Source: Celeribacter ethanolicus
Lineage (GTDB): Bacteria; Pseudomonadota; Alphaproteobacteria; Rhodobacterales; Rhodobacteraceae
Length of the DNA: 64,000 bases
Direction of reading: 5' to 3'
Assembly (NCBI RefSeq): GCF_001550095.1
Contig: NZ_LRUC01000052.1
Span: 124,001 to 188,000 of the forward strand
Shown piece by piece: positions 1 through 8,501 of the stretch; position 1 is the stretch's first letter, and each line of letters begins with the position of its first letter. Under the pieces are notes generated by a model that was given only the letters and a program-made list of their open reading frames with translations, did no database searches and was not told the DNA's origin. A program made the position numbers and the translations under genes.

Positions 1-852
1 GATCAGCACGAAAGGCAGATCGCAGATCGCGGTCACGGTGGAGGAGGTGAAAAACTCCCGCACCGTCGCGAAATCACGCACCTGATTGGCAAAGACGCCA
101 GACGAGCCGGGCTGATGCGCCAGACGCATATTGGCGACCTTGTTGAACAATTGCGCCGAGAGCCGCAGATCGAGATCACGCCCGGACACGTCGACCAGAG
201 AGGCGCGCACGATCCGAAGCGCCACTTCGAGCACAATGGCGATGCCGACGCCGCTGGCGAGAATCCACAGCGTGTCGAAGGCGTTGTTCGGCACCACCCG
301 GTCGTAGACCTGCATGGAAAACAGCGCCGTCGCGATCGCCAGAATATTGGCCGCCAGAGAGGCCAGCATCACATCGCGGTACACCCACCAGTTTTCCATC
401 ACCGGGCCGAAAATCCAGTGACGCCCGTCCTTCTTCTTCTGGTCCAGTCGATTGGACACGATATCGAGCGGCTTCGAGATCAGGATGCGCCCGTCAAAAC
501 GCTCTTCGAGCGTCGCCCGATCCCAGATCGCGCGCCCACCGCCGGCTTCCGGCAGGATGACCTTGGCCTCGGTGTCGGACAGGGCCTCAAGGACGACAAT
601 GTGCCCCTCTTTCAGAAACAGCAGAACCGGCAGGCTGTGTGTCGGGAAGGCACTGAGGCTTTCACGGCTGATCCGGCAGCTCATATTGGCGCGCCGCAGC
701 GCGCTCGGCGCCAGATCGGGGCTCATACGCTCCCCGGCCTTCGCCGGCAGACCGTCGGTGAGTTGCGCCAGAGATGTGGAAACGCCCTGAACCCGGCATA
801 GCTCGATCAACCCGAGGGCAAGTGGGTCTGATATGAATTGTTCTTGTTTCAA
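1..852 (-). CDS. Type I secretion ABC exporter (LapB/HlyB-like), partial
   Basis: This is the inner-membrane permease/ATPase of a type I secretion system; only the first 284 codons lie in the window and the ATPase half is cut off at base 1. The visible part has an N-terminal C39-like domain (about residues 1-125) without an obvious catalytic Cys-Gly motif, as in HlyB/LapB exporters. An ABC transmembrane region follows, with the family string YDRVVPN and a later RDFATVREF stretch. The start is TTG at 852, chosen because GAGAGG sits 8 bases upstream and the first residues then read MKQEQFISDP. It lies 22 bp after the tolC-like gene on the same strand, so the two are probably cotranscribed. Confidence 0.85.
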   Translation of the reverse strand, partial: MKQEQFISDPLALGLIELCRVQGVSTSLAQLTDGLPAKAGERMSPDLAPSALRRANMSCRISRESLSAFPTHSLPVLLFLKEGHIVVLEALSDTEAKVILPEAGGGRAIWDRATLEERFDGRILISKPLDIVSNRLDQKKKDGRHWIFGPVMENWWVYRDVMLASLAANILAIATALFSMQVYDRVVPNNAFDTLWILASGVGIAIVLEVALRIVRASLVDVSGRDLDLRLSAQLFNKVANMRLAHQPGSSGVFANQVRDFATVREFFTSSTVTAICDLPFVLI

Positions 853-874
853 AGGTCCAATCCTCTCCCAGCCC

Positions 875-2164
875 TCATTGTCCGACCGATGACGACAGGA
901 TCAATGTCCCCAGCACACCAAGGTCGCGCGCGGTCTCGTATTCCGTGCGTTTGCGTTCATCATAACTGTCGATCTGTTCAATCTCGGCATCGTAGAGATC
1001 GCGCCCCGTGGTCAGCAGATCAATCAATTCGCGCTGACCGCCGATGAACTGCTGTTCATAGGTGTCGAGGACCCGCTGGGATTCCGTCAGTTGCGCTGCG
1101 CGGGACATTTCGCTCCGACGCAGCATCTCAAGGCTGACCAGCGCGGTGGTCGCGGCATTGGTCAGATCCTTCTCGACCCCGCTCATCGTCGACTGGGCCG
1201 CGGCCAGCTCCAGTTCCGCCGCCTGAACTTCGCGCCGCCCCAGACCGCTCGAACTCAGATTCATGCTGGTCGCAATCCCGACCGCCGTGCGGCTGTTGCC
1301 ACCATCGAGATCGACACGCCCCTGCGCCTGAAGCGAGATCGTCGGGAAACGCGCGGCTTTTGCGGTCTCGACACCGGCTTCGGCCTCATCCGCCGCAGCG
1401 CGGGCGGCAATATAATCAGGGGAAATACGCACGGCTGTCTTCAGTCGCGCGGGGTCCTTGTAAATCTCCGCGAAACCGAGCGCGGGAATGTCGGCGACCC
1501 CGCCGGGATCGCGCCCGATGAGATAGGCGAGCTGCGACAGCGCCATCTGACGGTTGGCGACAAGCTGTGCCATCTGATCTTCGGCGCGGACAATCTCCAG
1601 ACGCGCGCGCGCAACCTCCGCCGCATCGCTCACACCTGCGCGGGCCCGATCTTCGGCCTGTTTGGCGATCCGGCGCGCAAAAGACAGGTAGTCGCGGGTG
1701 CGCGCGATCTTGCGGTCCATCACCTCGACATCGAGGAAATAGCCCGCCAGGTTGAATGTCAGATCCTCGACCGCCATTTTCAGATCGGAAATCGCCTGAA
1801 CCCGGACATGAGACGCGGCCTTGATCTCACTGCGGATCAGCCCCCAGTCGAACAGAACCTGCGTGACAGTGAGCGAAACGCCCGCCCCATCGCCATCGGT
1901 CGTGCTGCTCTCCGCCGAGAGGCTGATCGAAGGGAAATATGCGTCTCGCGCAGCCTGAATCTCGATGGTCCTGCGGCTGACCTGCTGACGCAGCGCATTC
2001 ACTTGCGGGTCCTGTTCGGTCGCGATCAGGGTGGCTTCCTGAAGCGACATCTGTGCGAAAGACCCCGCGCTCGACATCAACAGAACAGTCGACGATGCAA
2101 GCACACCGAGCGCAATGCGCAAGCGAAAGGAACGGAACATCCGGGAACTGCTATCTCGTTTCAT
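875..2164 (-). CDS. TolC-family outer membrane channel protein
   Basis: This is the outer-membrane channel partner of the type I exporter that follows it. The 429-residue product has a signal peptide ending near SAGSFAQ. The mature part starts with the family-typical SLQEATLIATEQDPQVNA and contains two long alpha-helical coiled-coil halves, the repeat architecture of TolC/AggA/LapE proteins. The ATG overlaps the stop of the preceding gene (ATGA), indicating translational coupling with the BapA-prefix-like protein. Its substrates are not proven; the two upstream proteins are the best local candidates. Confidence 0.88.
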   Translation of the reverse strand: MKRDSSSRMFRSFRLRIALGVLASSTVLLMSSAGSFAQMSLQEATLIATEQDPQVNALRQQVSRRTIEIQAARDAYFPSISLSAESSTTDGDGAGVSLTVTQVLFDWGLIRSEIKAASHVRVQAISDLKMAVEDLTFNLAGYFLDVEVMDRKIARTRDYLSFARRIAKQAEDRARAGVSDAAEVARARLEIVRAEDQMAQLVANRQMALSQLAYLIGRDPGGVADIPALGFAEIYKDPARLKTAVRISPDYIAARAAADEAEAGVETAKAARFPTISLQAQGRVDLDGGNSRTAVGIATSMNLSSSGLGRREVQAAELELAAAQSTMSGVEKDLTNAATTALVSLEMLRRSEMSRAAQLTESQRVLDTYEQQFIGGQRELIDLLTTGRDLYDAEIEQIDSYDERKRTEYETARDLGVLGTLILSSSVGQ

Positions 2165-2835
2165 AAGGTATTTTCCGCGAACAGATCAGACAGCAGGTCG
2201 GAACCGGCATCCGTGAGATTGCCAAACAAAACATTGATTTCAGGTGATGTTTCGACATCCGCCTCGCCAAGCGCGACAGCGTCCTCATCGGCATCAATCG
2301 CCATCAGGCGCTCCTCAAGCTCGCTTGCCGCAAGCGCATCGACAGCCGCGCTCTTCGGGCTGCCGCCCTGCGAGGAGCTGTCGTCGAAAAAGTCCACGGC
2401 GCTCGATGTCGCCAGGCCGGCCAATCCGGCCCCCACCAGCAAAAGCGGATCGGTGCCCTCGTGCGCGATCCCCTCGCCCGCCTCCGATGGCGCCTGAGGC
2501 GCGTCAGACACCGACATTTCGCTTGCGACATCAGCACCTGCCTGCAACTCGGGCTCGGGGGCCATCAGTCCGGTCACCAGGACATCTCCGGCCTGAGTGA
2601 CCAGACGGCTGTAATCTCCGTTCTCGCCCATGACAAAGAAATCGTCGACGTAGAGAGAGTCTCCCGAAGCGAATTCGACCGTCAGATCCGTGCCGATTTT
2701 TTCATATCCGGAAATATCTTGTGCGGATACCGACAGAAAGAGTTGCTGCGGCACCTCAAGAGAAAGGTGTGACGCGACCTGTCGCTGGGCTTCCCCTTCA
2801 TCGCCATAACTGCGCAACACAACCTCAACGGGCAT
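2161..2835 (-). CDS. Free-standing BapA-prefix-like protein
   Basis: This 224-residue acidic protein has an N-terminal portion (about 20-90) that reads like the BapA/LapF prefix domain normally found at the very N-terminus of giant RTX adhesins: alternating beta-strand segments such as QQLFLSVSAQDISGYEKIG, then SGDSLYVDDFF. A Gly/Ala-rich hydrophobic segment (LLLVGAGLAGLA) follows near residue 140, then a disordered acidic tail. No adhesin repeats or RTX nonapeptides follow; the gene ends at 2161. Stop and tolC start overlap, so it belongs to the secretion operon. It could be a retention or periplasmic plug module working in trans, or a truncated adhesin. The prefix call is by pattern only. 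Confidence 0.6.
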   Translation of the reverse strand: MPVEVVLRSYGDEGEAQRQVASHLSLEVPQQLFLSVSAQDISGYEKIGTDLTVEFASGDSLYVDDFFVMGENGDYSRLVTQAGDVLVTGLMAPEPELQAGADVASEMSVSDAPQAPSEAGEGIAHEGTDPLLLVGAGLAGLATSSAVDFFDDSSSQGGSPKSAAVDALAASELEERLMAIDADEDAVALGEADVETSPEINVLFGNLTDAGSDLLSDLFAENTL

Positions 2836-3081
2836 CTATTTCTCCGTCCCCCAGAATTTCAACGCCACACCCAATCCTCGACCCCGCATCCATGCGGCAC
2901 AAATAAAAGGTATATCTTGGAATCATCTATTAACAGCTTTCCGCCACTTTTGGGATAGGAAAACTATTCTAAAGAATGGAATACAAACACCTTGTATAGA
3001 GTGGCATAAAAACCCCACCGAAGGCAACACGATAAGAGCTATGCGAACTATATTCCCATACGTAAGTTTAACTCAGAGCCC

Positions 3082-4983
3082 TCAAACGTCTCCCTCATCA
3101 CCGACGCCAAGCCCCGAGAGCAAACTGTCGCCATCGCCGAAGAGCGCGCCAAGCGCCTCTTCCACAACCGCGTCCCCCAGAATGCCGTCGGAACCGCCAT
3201 CACCAGCCCCCTCATCCCCATCGAGAAGCGCTCCAAATTCACTATCCGCACCGAGAATGTCCCCCATGCCGAGCCCAAGGATGTCGCTCAACAGGCCGTC
3301 AACCTCCGGGTCGTATTCCACAGCCGGACCGTGAGTGTCTGTCGGATCAATGATGCCACCATCGACAAGCATCCCTGCAAGGCTTTCAATCCCGGCGAGC
3401 CCGGCAAAGAGATCGTCAACGACACCCCCTGCCCCCACGGCTGCGTCATCGAGCGCAAGGCCGAAGGGATCGTCGTCCCCCAGAAGCCCGGCCAGAAGCG
3501 GGTCCTCCGCTCCCGGATCGCCCTCGACGGCACCCCCACCAAGCAAGCCATCCAGAAAGCCGTCATCGCCGTCCACCAGATCGGAAACGCCGTCACCAAC
3601 GGCATCCACCGCCTCCCCGACCCCCGTGACAACAGCTTCCACGGCCTCGGGTACAGCCTCGACAGCCTCGTCGACCGGGCTCGCGATCTCGGCCGTTTCA
3701 CTGGCAAGGACTTCGTCCTCAACGGCGGCGGTGTCTTCACTGCCTCCAAGCAGACCGCCCAAGAGACTGTTTCCACCCAAAAGCGTTCCGACCAGCCCAT
3801 CCTCTCCGAGCAAGGTCCCGACAAGGCCGTCCGAGCCAAGCAACGGATCGAGAAGCGGCACATCATCGACCAACTCGTCGAGAAGACCGTCTTCACCGAC
3901 GATTTCATCGAGCACGCCCGCCACAAGGCCGTCCTCCCCCACCAACCCGGCGACGACACCGTCTTCACCAAGCAGCGGATCAAGAAGGCCCGTCAAAAGA
4001 CCATCATCGCCAAGGAGATCGCCCACAAGAGGAACGTCTCCGAGCAGATCGTCCAGAATGCTGTCATCGCCGAAGAGCCCGCCCAACAGACCATCGTCCC
4101 CGACGAGAACCTCGACCAGAGCGTCGAGCAGCCCATCTTCTCCGGCAAGGCTTTCCAGCAGTCCGCCCTCGCCCACCAGTGAATCCAGAACGCCATCCTG
4201 ACCGAGCAGACCGGACAAAAGCCCTTCGTCGCCGACAAGACCGCCAAGCAACCCATCCTCGCCCAGGAGACCGCCGAGAAGACCATCTTCGCCAAGAAGC
4301 GCGTCGAGCAGATCGTCGATGAACCCCTCATCGCCCAGCAGACTGTCCAGCAAACCGTCTTCGCCGACAATGCCGTCCAGCAACCCGCCCACGACACCGT
4401 CATCCGCCGTAAGACTGTCCAGCAGATCGACACCCTCTTCCGTGGCAGTCTGCGTCAAGGATGTGACCGCGGTCAGGGTGGACGCCACCCCGTCTTCGCT
4501 GGCATCTTCCGGCAAAGAGGTCGCGACGGGAATGTCGGCGGCCGTTTTGATCGCGCCTCCGGACAGCGCAACACCATCTGCCGCCGCATCCAGAACATCC
4601 GCCAGACTCGCTTCATCGAACAAGTCGCTCTCGAAGCCCGCCACCAGCGCCCCGTCGCTCAAATCGGACAGGACACGAACACCGTCTTCCACGGTGACGT
4701 CAGAGGCGAACAGTGGCGACACGCCCCCCTGATCGGTGGAAAAGATCACTGCATTGGACGCGCCAGCCCCGGTCGCGACAGGGGCCGCCTGAGCCCCAAG
4801 CCCGCCGGACTGCGCAGCCAGGCCCATGCCGATCGCACTGGCCGCGACAGAAAAGCCGGTTTGCCCGGAACCATTCGAGGAAGAAACGCTCGAAGCGCTC
4901 GGAATGGATGCGCTGAAACTGGAGGCGATATCACCTGCCCCCTTGCGCACCCCAACGTCGCTCGCAGTCTTATCCTTCGCCAC
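3082..4983 (-). CDS. Acidic Leu/Gly/Asp tandem-repeat protein, T1SS-linked
   Basis: The 633-residue product is not a recognised family. It starts at a GTG (4983) preceded by GGAGAG. Residues 1-180 are Ser/Ala/Gly rich without a Sec signal. Residues about 185-415 are a degenerate array of 10-15 residue units of the type LLGEDGLLDSLLG. The rest is acidic and Gly-rich with further LLGG motifs. There are no cysteines and almost no basic residues, typical of leaderless type I secretion cargo. It lies 246 bp upstream of the BapA-prefix gene on the same strand as the exporter, so it is inferred to be the exported substrate or a surface/biofilm matrix component. The function is unknown. Confidence 0.7.
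   Translation of the reverse strand: MAKDKTASDVGVRKGAGDIASSFSASIPSASSVSSSNGSGQTGFSVAASAIGMGLAAQSGGLGAQAAPVATGAGASNAVIFSTDQGGVSPLFASDVTVEDGVRVLSDLSDGALVAGFESDLFDEASLADVLDAAADGVALSGGAIKTAADIPVATSLPEDASEDGVASTLTAVTSLTQTATEEGVDLLDSLTADDGVVGGLLDGIVGEDGLLDSLLGDEGFIDDLLDALLGEDGLLGGLLGEDGLLGGLVGDEGLLSGLLGQDGVLDSLVGEGGLLESLAGEDGLLDALVEVLVGDDGLLGGLFGDDSILDDLLGDVPLVGDLLGDDGLLTGLLDPLLGEDGVVAGLVGEDGLVAGVLDEIVGEDGLLDELVDDVPLLDPLLGSDGLVGTLLGEDGLVGTLLGGNSLLGGLLGGSEDTAAVEDEVLASETAEIASPVDEAVEAVPEAVEAVVTGVGEAVDAVGDGVSDLVDGDDGFLDGLLGGGAVEGDPGAEDPLLAGLLGDDDPFGLALDDAAVGAGGVVDDLFAGLAGIESLAGMLVDGGIIDPTDTHGPAVEYDPEVDGLLSDILGLGMGDILGADSEFGALLDGDEGAGDGGSDGILGDAVVEEALGALFGDGDSLLSGLGVGDEGDV
3740..4430 (-). repeat. Degenerate GEDGLL coding repeats
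   Basis: Within the acidic protein, roughly two dozen imperfect units encode variants of GEDGLLxxLLG, GDEGLLSGLLG or GDDGLLTGLLD. At DNA level the plus strand shows recurring words such as GAGACCATCTTCGCC and AAGCCCTTCGTCGCC. The units vary in length, unlike a recent exact tandem duplication. The high strand bias creates long antisense open frames that are not genes. Confidence 0.75.
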
Positions 4984-5231
4984 TCTCTAGGCTCTCCATG
5001 CTAAGTGATCGCATCTTGTCGCACTCACGACGAAGACAAGACCGGGCCTACGCGCAATTGCACACCACGAACGAATCCGAAAGCGGCAAACGCAGACCTA
5101 TTACCACCGATAGTATGTATAAATCTATCCCTTTGCAACATCATGCTCGACCAGAGCATATCCAGACCACAAGCGCATAAAGCTTAGTGCCTTTCGAGAA
5201 AACAGACGAAGAGCCGAAAACGTCATCTTTA

Positions 5232-5606
5232 TCATGCAAATGCGACAGCACCCGATGGGTATCGCCCCAAACATGCCGCCACAAACCCCACGACGATACG
5301 AGTTACCACCCAGACCATTGCGCCCGCCACAACGTAAAATCGCGCGCCCCCGAAAGCCCCCAGCGCAACGAGTCCGAACAAGGCCGCCCCAATCCAGAAT
5401 GTTCGAATAATATAGAGAAAATGGGCATCCGATATCGAATTTTCTCTTTGAGACCAATAGGCCGATATCACCCCGGCAATTGCGAAAACCGGGATCACAA
5501 GACCTATCGCCATACATCCGTAAAGGATTTTCGCTTTCACAAGAACATCATGGCCCTCAGCCCCCCTATCATCCCGGGAGGAAAGACCGCTCTTCAACCA
5601 GGCCAT
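5232..5606 (-). CDS. DUF4870/Tic20-like small membrane protein
   Basis: This 124-residue protein resembles small alphaproteobacterial membrane proteins annotated as DUF4870/Tic20-like. It has a first transmembrane helix (about 28-48, YGCMAIGLVIPVFAIAGVIS) followed by AYWSQ, then the family-like string HFLYIIRTFWIGAALFG opening a second helix, and a third around residues 90-110. The role is unknown. It reads toward the repeat-protein gene with a 248-bp gap containing no other gene I can support. An overlapping open frame at 5125-5517 on the same strand is rejected as a frame shadow. Confidence 0.7.
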   Translation of the reverse strand: MAWLKSGLSSRDDRGAEGHDVLVKAKILYGCMAIGLVIPVFAIAGVISAYWSQRENSISDAHFLYIIRTFWIGAALFGLVALGAFGGARFYVVAGAMVWVVTRIVVGFVAACLGRYPSGAVAFA

Positions 5607-5653
5607 CGAAGATCACCGCCTCAGCAAGATATAAACTAAAGTAAATGTTACAA

Positions 5654-5925
5654 CTAAAGTATATATTCAAGCAATTCATAATTTTGCGCTGTCAGACGAA
5701 TCCGAACTTCCTTCAACATGGACAGTGGACCGGTCCTTTCAGCCACGCTGTGAAGCTCGTCGGCAAGATTCAGAGCGCGTGTCCAAGTCCACTTGTTGAT
5801 CGTGCCGAAGTACCTCAAGGAGACTTTTCCGCGGCTCAGTGACCTTCTGCTCCCTAGGATTTGCTCTGTCTGAGCCCATCGTATTTCAGGGTCAATGTCT
5901 TGGCGCCGGTCACGCCGCCCCTCCT
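5654..5925 (-). pseudogene. Possible gene remnant without a start codon
   Basis: On the minus strand an open frame of about 85 codons runs from a TGA near 5925 to a TAG at 5654-5656. It reads like natural protein (for example RYFGTINKWTWTRALNLADE and KEVRIRLTAQNYELLEYIL), but the only ATG is late and there is no ribosome-binding site at its beginning. It may be the 3' end of a gene cut by an earlier insertion on the downstream side of tRNA-Ser. No family is recognised. The rest of 5607-6055 shows nothing I can name. Confidence 0.3.
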
Positions 5926-6055
5926 CTCAAATCCGCATAGATGGGAGCGATTGAGGCGCCGTAAGAGACAGTCGACGACGTTTCACAATTTGTAGCACAA
6001 ATTTGTGCACAAAAATCGCTTAAGTCATTGTTTTTGCATGATGTGAAAAATGAGA

Positions 6056-6069
6056 TGGCGGAGGAGGTG
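6056..6069 (+). repeat. Distal att repeat (tRNA-Ser 3' end copy)
   Basis: TGGCGGAGGAGGTG duplicates the last 14 bases of tRNA-Ser(UGA), here without the rest of the tRNA. It marks the integrase-proximal border of the island, about 160 bp upstream of the integrase start. Confidence 0.8.
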
Positions 6070-6189
6070 TCGCCCATCGTAGATTCTGGGGTATTCCTGA
6101 AATTTGCATTTTGTTCCTAATATAACAACGTATTAGTCGATTTTCGCGTTCCGACTAATTCTTGTGGATTCCTGCTATTTCCCGTTTTA

Positions 6190-6213
6190 AAAGGGGGAAC
6201 AAAAGAGGGAACA
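6190..6213 (+). repeat. Integrase arm-site-like tandem 12-mers, left end
   Basis: There are two adjacent 12-mers, AAAGGGGGAACA (6190-6201) and AAAGAGGGAACA (6202-6213), between the att repeat and the integrase start. The same word recurs in the same orientation near the other end of the island (14576-14598). They are proposed arm-type binding sites for the N-terminal domain of the integrase; they may also overlap its promoter. Confidence 0.6.
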
Positions 6214-6227
6214 TAGTATAGTTTTTT

Positions 6228-7445
6228 ATGGGAAACGGGATGGGTAAGAAACTCACGGCGACCTTCGTGCGAAATATTCAAGCGCCGGGGAGCTATTCGG
6301 ATATGGGCGGCATGGGGCTGCGTCTGCGGGTCAAACCGGATGGTCGGAAAAACTGGATTCAGCGCCTCACTGTGCGCGGGAAGGTCAGGGAGACCGGTCT
6401 CGGGTCTTTCCCGGTTGTGACCCTCGCCATGGCGCGTGACAAGGCGATTGAGAATAAGCGCATGGTGATCGACGGGCTGGACCCGATTGAGGAACGCCGC
6501 AAGACACGCGCCCGGCTGAGTTTCGCGGATGCTGTGGATCGCTACATTGACGTGAAGGTGCGGGAGCTTCGGAACGAGAAACACCAAAAGCAATGGCGGT
6601 CTACGCTGGACACGTATGCCGTGCCGATCATCGGGGCGCTGCCGGTCGATAGCCTGACCGTGCATGACGTGCTGCGGGTGCTTGAGCCGATCTGGACGAC
6701 GAAAACCGAAACCGCGACCCGGCTGCGGCAACGCATGGAAGCGGTCCTGTCATGGGCGAGCGTGTCGGGGTTCCGCACCGATGCAAACCCGGCGATCTGG
6801 AAAGGCAATCTCTCGGAATTGCTGCCCAAGCCCGGCAAGGTCGCCAGCAAGCGCCACCATGCGGCGGTGCGTGTCGCGGATATGCCCGAATTCTGGCAGG
6901 CGCTGTTGGCGCGGGACGGAATGAGTGTCATGGCGCTGCGCTTCCTGTGCCTGACGCTCGCGCGTTCGGGCGAGGTGCGCGGGATGGTCTGGAACGAGGT
7001 GGATTTGGACAACCGTCTGTGGGTCATTCCGGCAGAGCGGATGAAAGCCGGGCGCGAACATCGTGTGCCGCTTCCCGATACGGCGGTGAGCCTACTCAAG
7101 GCGGTGCCCCGGGTGAAGGGCTGTGACCATGTGTTCTTTTCGACCCGCAACGGTCCACTCTCGGATATGTCCCTGTCTGCGGTCATGCGACGGATTGACG
7201 AGAAAGCACAGGAAACCGGCAGCAAACGCTTCCTAGACCCTCGCTCCAACCGCCCAGCCGTCCCGCATGGCCTGCGCTCCACCTTCCGCGATTGGGCGGC
7301 AGAGAATGGCGTTGATCACATTCAAGCCGAGTTGGCGCTGGCGCATACTGTTGGAAGCGAGGTGGAAAGGGCGTACCGGCGCACGGATATGGTGGAGCAG
7401 AGACGGGGGCTTTTGGAGAAGTGGGTGGGGTTTGTGGGTGGGTAG
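6228..7445 (+). CDS. P4-type tyrosine integrase
   Basis: This is a site-specific recombinase that would integrate and excise the island at tRNA-Ser. The product is 405 residues, standard length. An N-terminal arm-binding domain (about 5-85) carries LRLRVKPDGRKNWIQRL. A SAM-like core-binding domain (about 100-180) precedes the catalytic domain. Visible catalytic residues are the Arg in LARSGEVRG, HGLRSTFRDW (His-x-x-Arg), a late His in LALAHTVGSE and the nucleophile Tyr in ERAYRRTD. The start is 6228 (ATG), with an in-frame ATG at 6240 as alternative. It is transcribed into the island, away from the att repeat. Confidence 0.95.
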   Translation: MGNGMGKKLTATFVRNIQAPGSYSDMGGMGLRLRVKPDGRKNWIQRLTVRGKVRETGLGSFPVVTLAMARDKAIENKRMVIDGLDPIEERRKTRARLSFADAVDRYIDVKVRELRNEKHQKQWRSTLDTYAVPIIGALPVDSLTVHDVLRVLEPIWTTKTETATRLRQRMEAVLSWASVSGFRTDANPAIWKGNLSELLPKPGKVASKRHHAAVRVADMPEFWQALLARDGMSVMALRFLCLTLARSGEVRGMVWNEVDLDNRLWVIPAERMKAGREHRVPLPDTAVSLLKAVPRVKGCDHVFFSTRNGPLSDMSLSAVMRRIDEKAQETGSKRFLDPRSNRPAVPHGLRSTFRDWAAENGVDHIQAELALAHTVGSEVERAYRRTDMVEQRRGLLEKWVGFVGG

Positions 7446-7662
7446 GAGGAGCAGGAGGCTTGGCCTCAACGACACAGCCTAGCTTCCAAGGATTTCATTC
7501 GAGAGATCCACACGCTAGGGCTTTTCAGGAGCGCGCGCCGGATGAATTCAGCGGCAGGAGAGTTGATCTTGGTGTGTTATGAGATTCTTGCTGCAAGGAT
7601 ACTGCGCATAAGTTATGTCTTTTCTGCACACATATTTGGTGTTCTTTTGCTGTCAGCACTAG

Positions 7663-8097
7663 TTGGTTGACAGTGCGCGCGAGCGGTTTAGTTATAGCTT
7701 AACAAAATTCAGGCAGGTTGCTTTGAAAGATGGGTACGAAAAAGTCGCTGAAGGAGCCTATTGTGAGGTATGGCTTTCGAAAAAAGCGATCAAAATCCTC
7801 AAGAAGGCGCCGCCAAAAGATCGGGGACGTATTGGGAATATTTTCGAACACCTGTGTGAGCAAGGTCCTGAAGACCTGAATGAAGAACAGTTTAAGGCCG
7901 AAGGTCGTTTTCCGACCGGAGGACAAAAGAGCAAGAATGTGATGATATATGTTGGAAAGTCGTATCAACTCCGCGTGTACGGGTGTTGGAATGATGGCCC
8001 GCCCAGACAATTTGAATGCCCAGAAGCCGTAATCAAGAAAAAAAATAGGGCAGATCAAGAGGTGCTAAAACGAGTAGCACGCAATTTTGGAGAATAG
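7663..8097 (+). CDS. RelE/HigB-type toxin of a TAC-like module
   Basis: This is the probable toxin of a three-gene module. The core reads YCEVWLSKKAIKILKKAPP then DRGRIGNIFEHLCEQGP, followed by QLRVYGCW, a layout like RelE/HigB mRNA-interferase folds (alpha-alpha-beta with basic helices). The longest frame begins at TTG 7663; an in-frame TTG at 7723 gives a 124-residue product and may be the real start, since no ATG fits. Two bases separate it from the antitoxin ATG. The toxin-first order is the one used by HigBA. GC content is clearly lower than in the flanking core genes, consistent with transfer. The specific toxin family is inferred. Confidence 0.6.
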   Translation: MVDSARERFSYSLTKFRQVALKDGYEKVAEGAYCEVWLSKKAIKILKKAPPKDRGRIGNIFEHLCEQGPEDLNEEQFKAEGRFPTGGQKSKNVMIYVGKSYQLRVYGCWNDGPPRQFECPEAVIKKKNRADQEVLKRVARNFGE

Positions 8098-8099
8098 AG

Positions 8100-8501
8100 A
8101 TGGCGATCAATAAAGAGCTGTTTGGCCCTCAAAATGACGGCGAAAAAGAAGCGTTCGCGATTGAGGCACTCGTTTTCTCGGTTCAGGTCGCGCTTCAGAA
8201 AGCAATGAACCGCAACGGCGTTACGAACAAACAACTGGCTGAGCGTTTGGGGATGACGCCGGCGCGAGTTTCACAGATCTTCTCGACGAAAGGTGCAAAC
8301 CTGACTCTGAAGACGATTGCTCGCATTCAGGAAGCGCTGGGGGAAGAGTTTGAGTTGATCTCGAAACAAGACATTCGACGCCCGGTGAACACTCGACGTG
8401 TCCAAGAGTTCAGGCTTTATGTGGCGCGTGGAAATTCGTCCGTATGGAAAGAGCAAGCGCCGACCAATCACAATGCGAAGGTCGAAAGAGTAGCTGCGTG
8501 A
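8100..8501 (+). CDS. XRE-family antitoxin with C-terminal extension
   Basis: This 133-residue DNA-binding antitoxin has a helix-turn-helix of the Cro/C1 type at about residues 35-85: GVTNKQLAERLGMTPARVSQ, then NLTLKTIARIQEALGEEFEL. A roughly 45-residue tail follows, with EFRLYVARG and SSVWKEQ. In chaperone-dependent antitoxins such a tail carries the chaperone-addiction segment with exposed aromatic residues, so the tail here is the candidate for binding the next gene product. Its stop overlaps the start of the SecB-like gene by one base. It probably autoregulates the operon. Confidence 0.8.
   Translation: MAINKELFGPQNDGEKEAFAIEALVFSVQVALQKAMNRNGVTNKQLAERLGMTPARVSQIFSTKGANLTLKTIARIQEALGEEFELISKQDIRRPVNTRRVQEFRLYVARGNSSVWKEQAPTNHNAKVERVAA

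Noticed and set aside
3331-4201. Two overlapping plus-strand frames across the GEDGLL repeats
   Set aside because: They are shadows of the repeat codon pattern, Ser/Pro- or Lys/Gln-rich, and without starts.
3740-4430. Repeat array resembling a CRISPR
   Set aside because: Units are in coding phase, variable in length and lack constant repeats with unique spacers; no cas genes are present. No CRISPR array was seen in the window.
5125-5517. A 130-codon minus-strand frame overlapping the DUF4870-like gene
   Set aside because: Cys/Arg/Gly-rich, no family pattern, and out of phase with the recognisable membrane protein.
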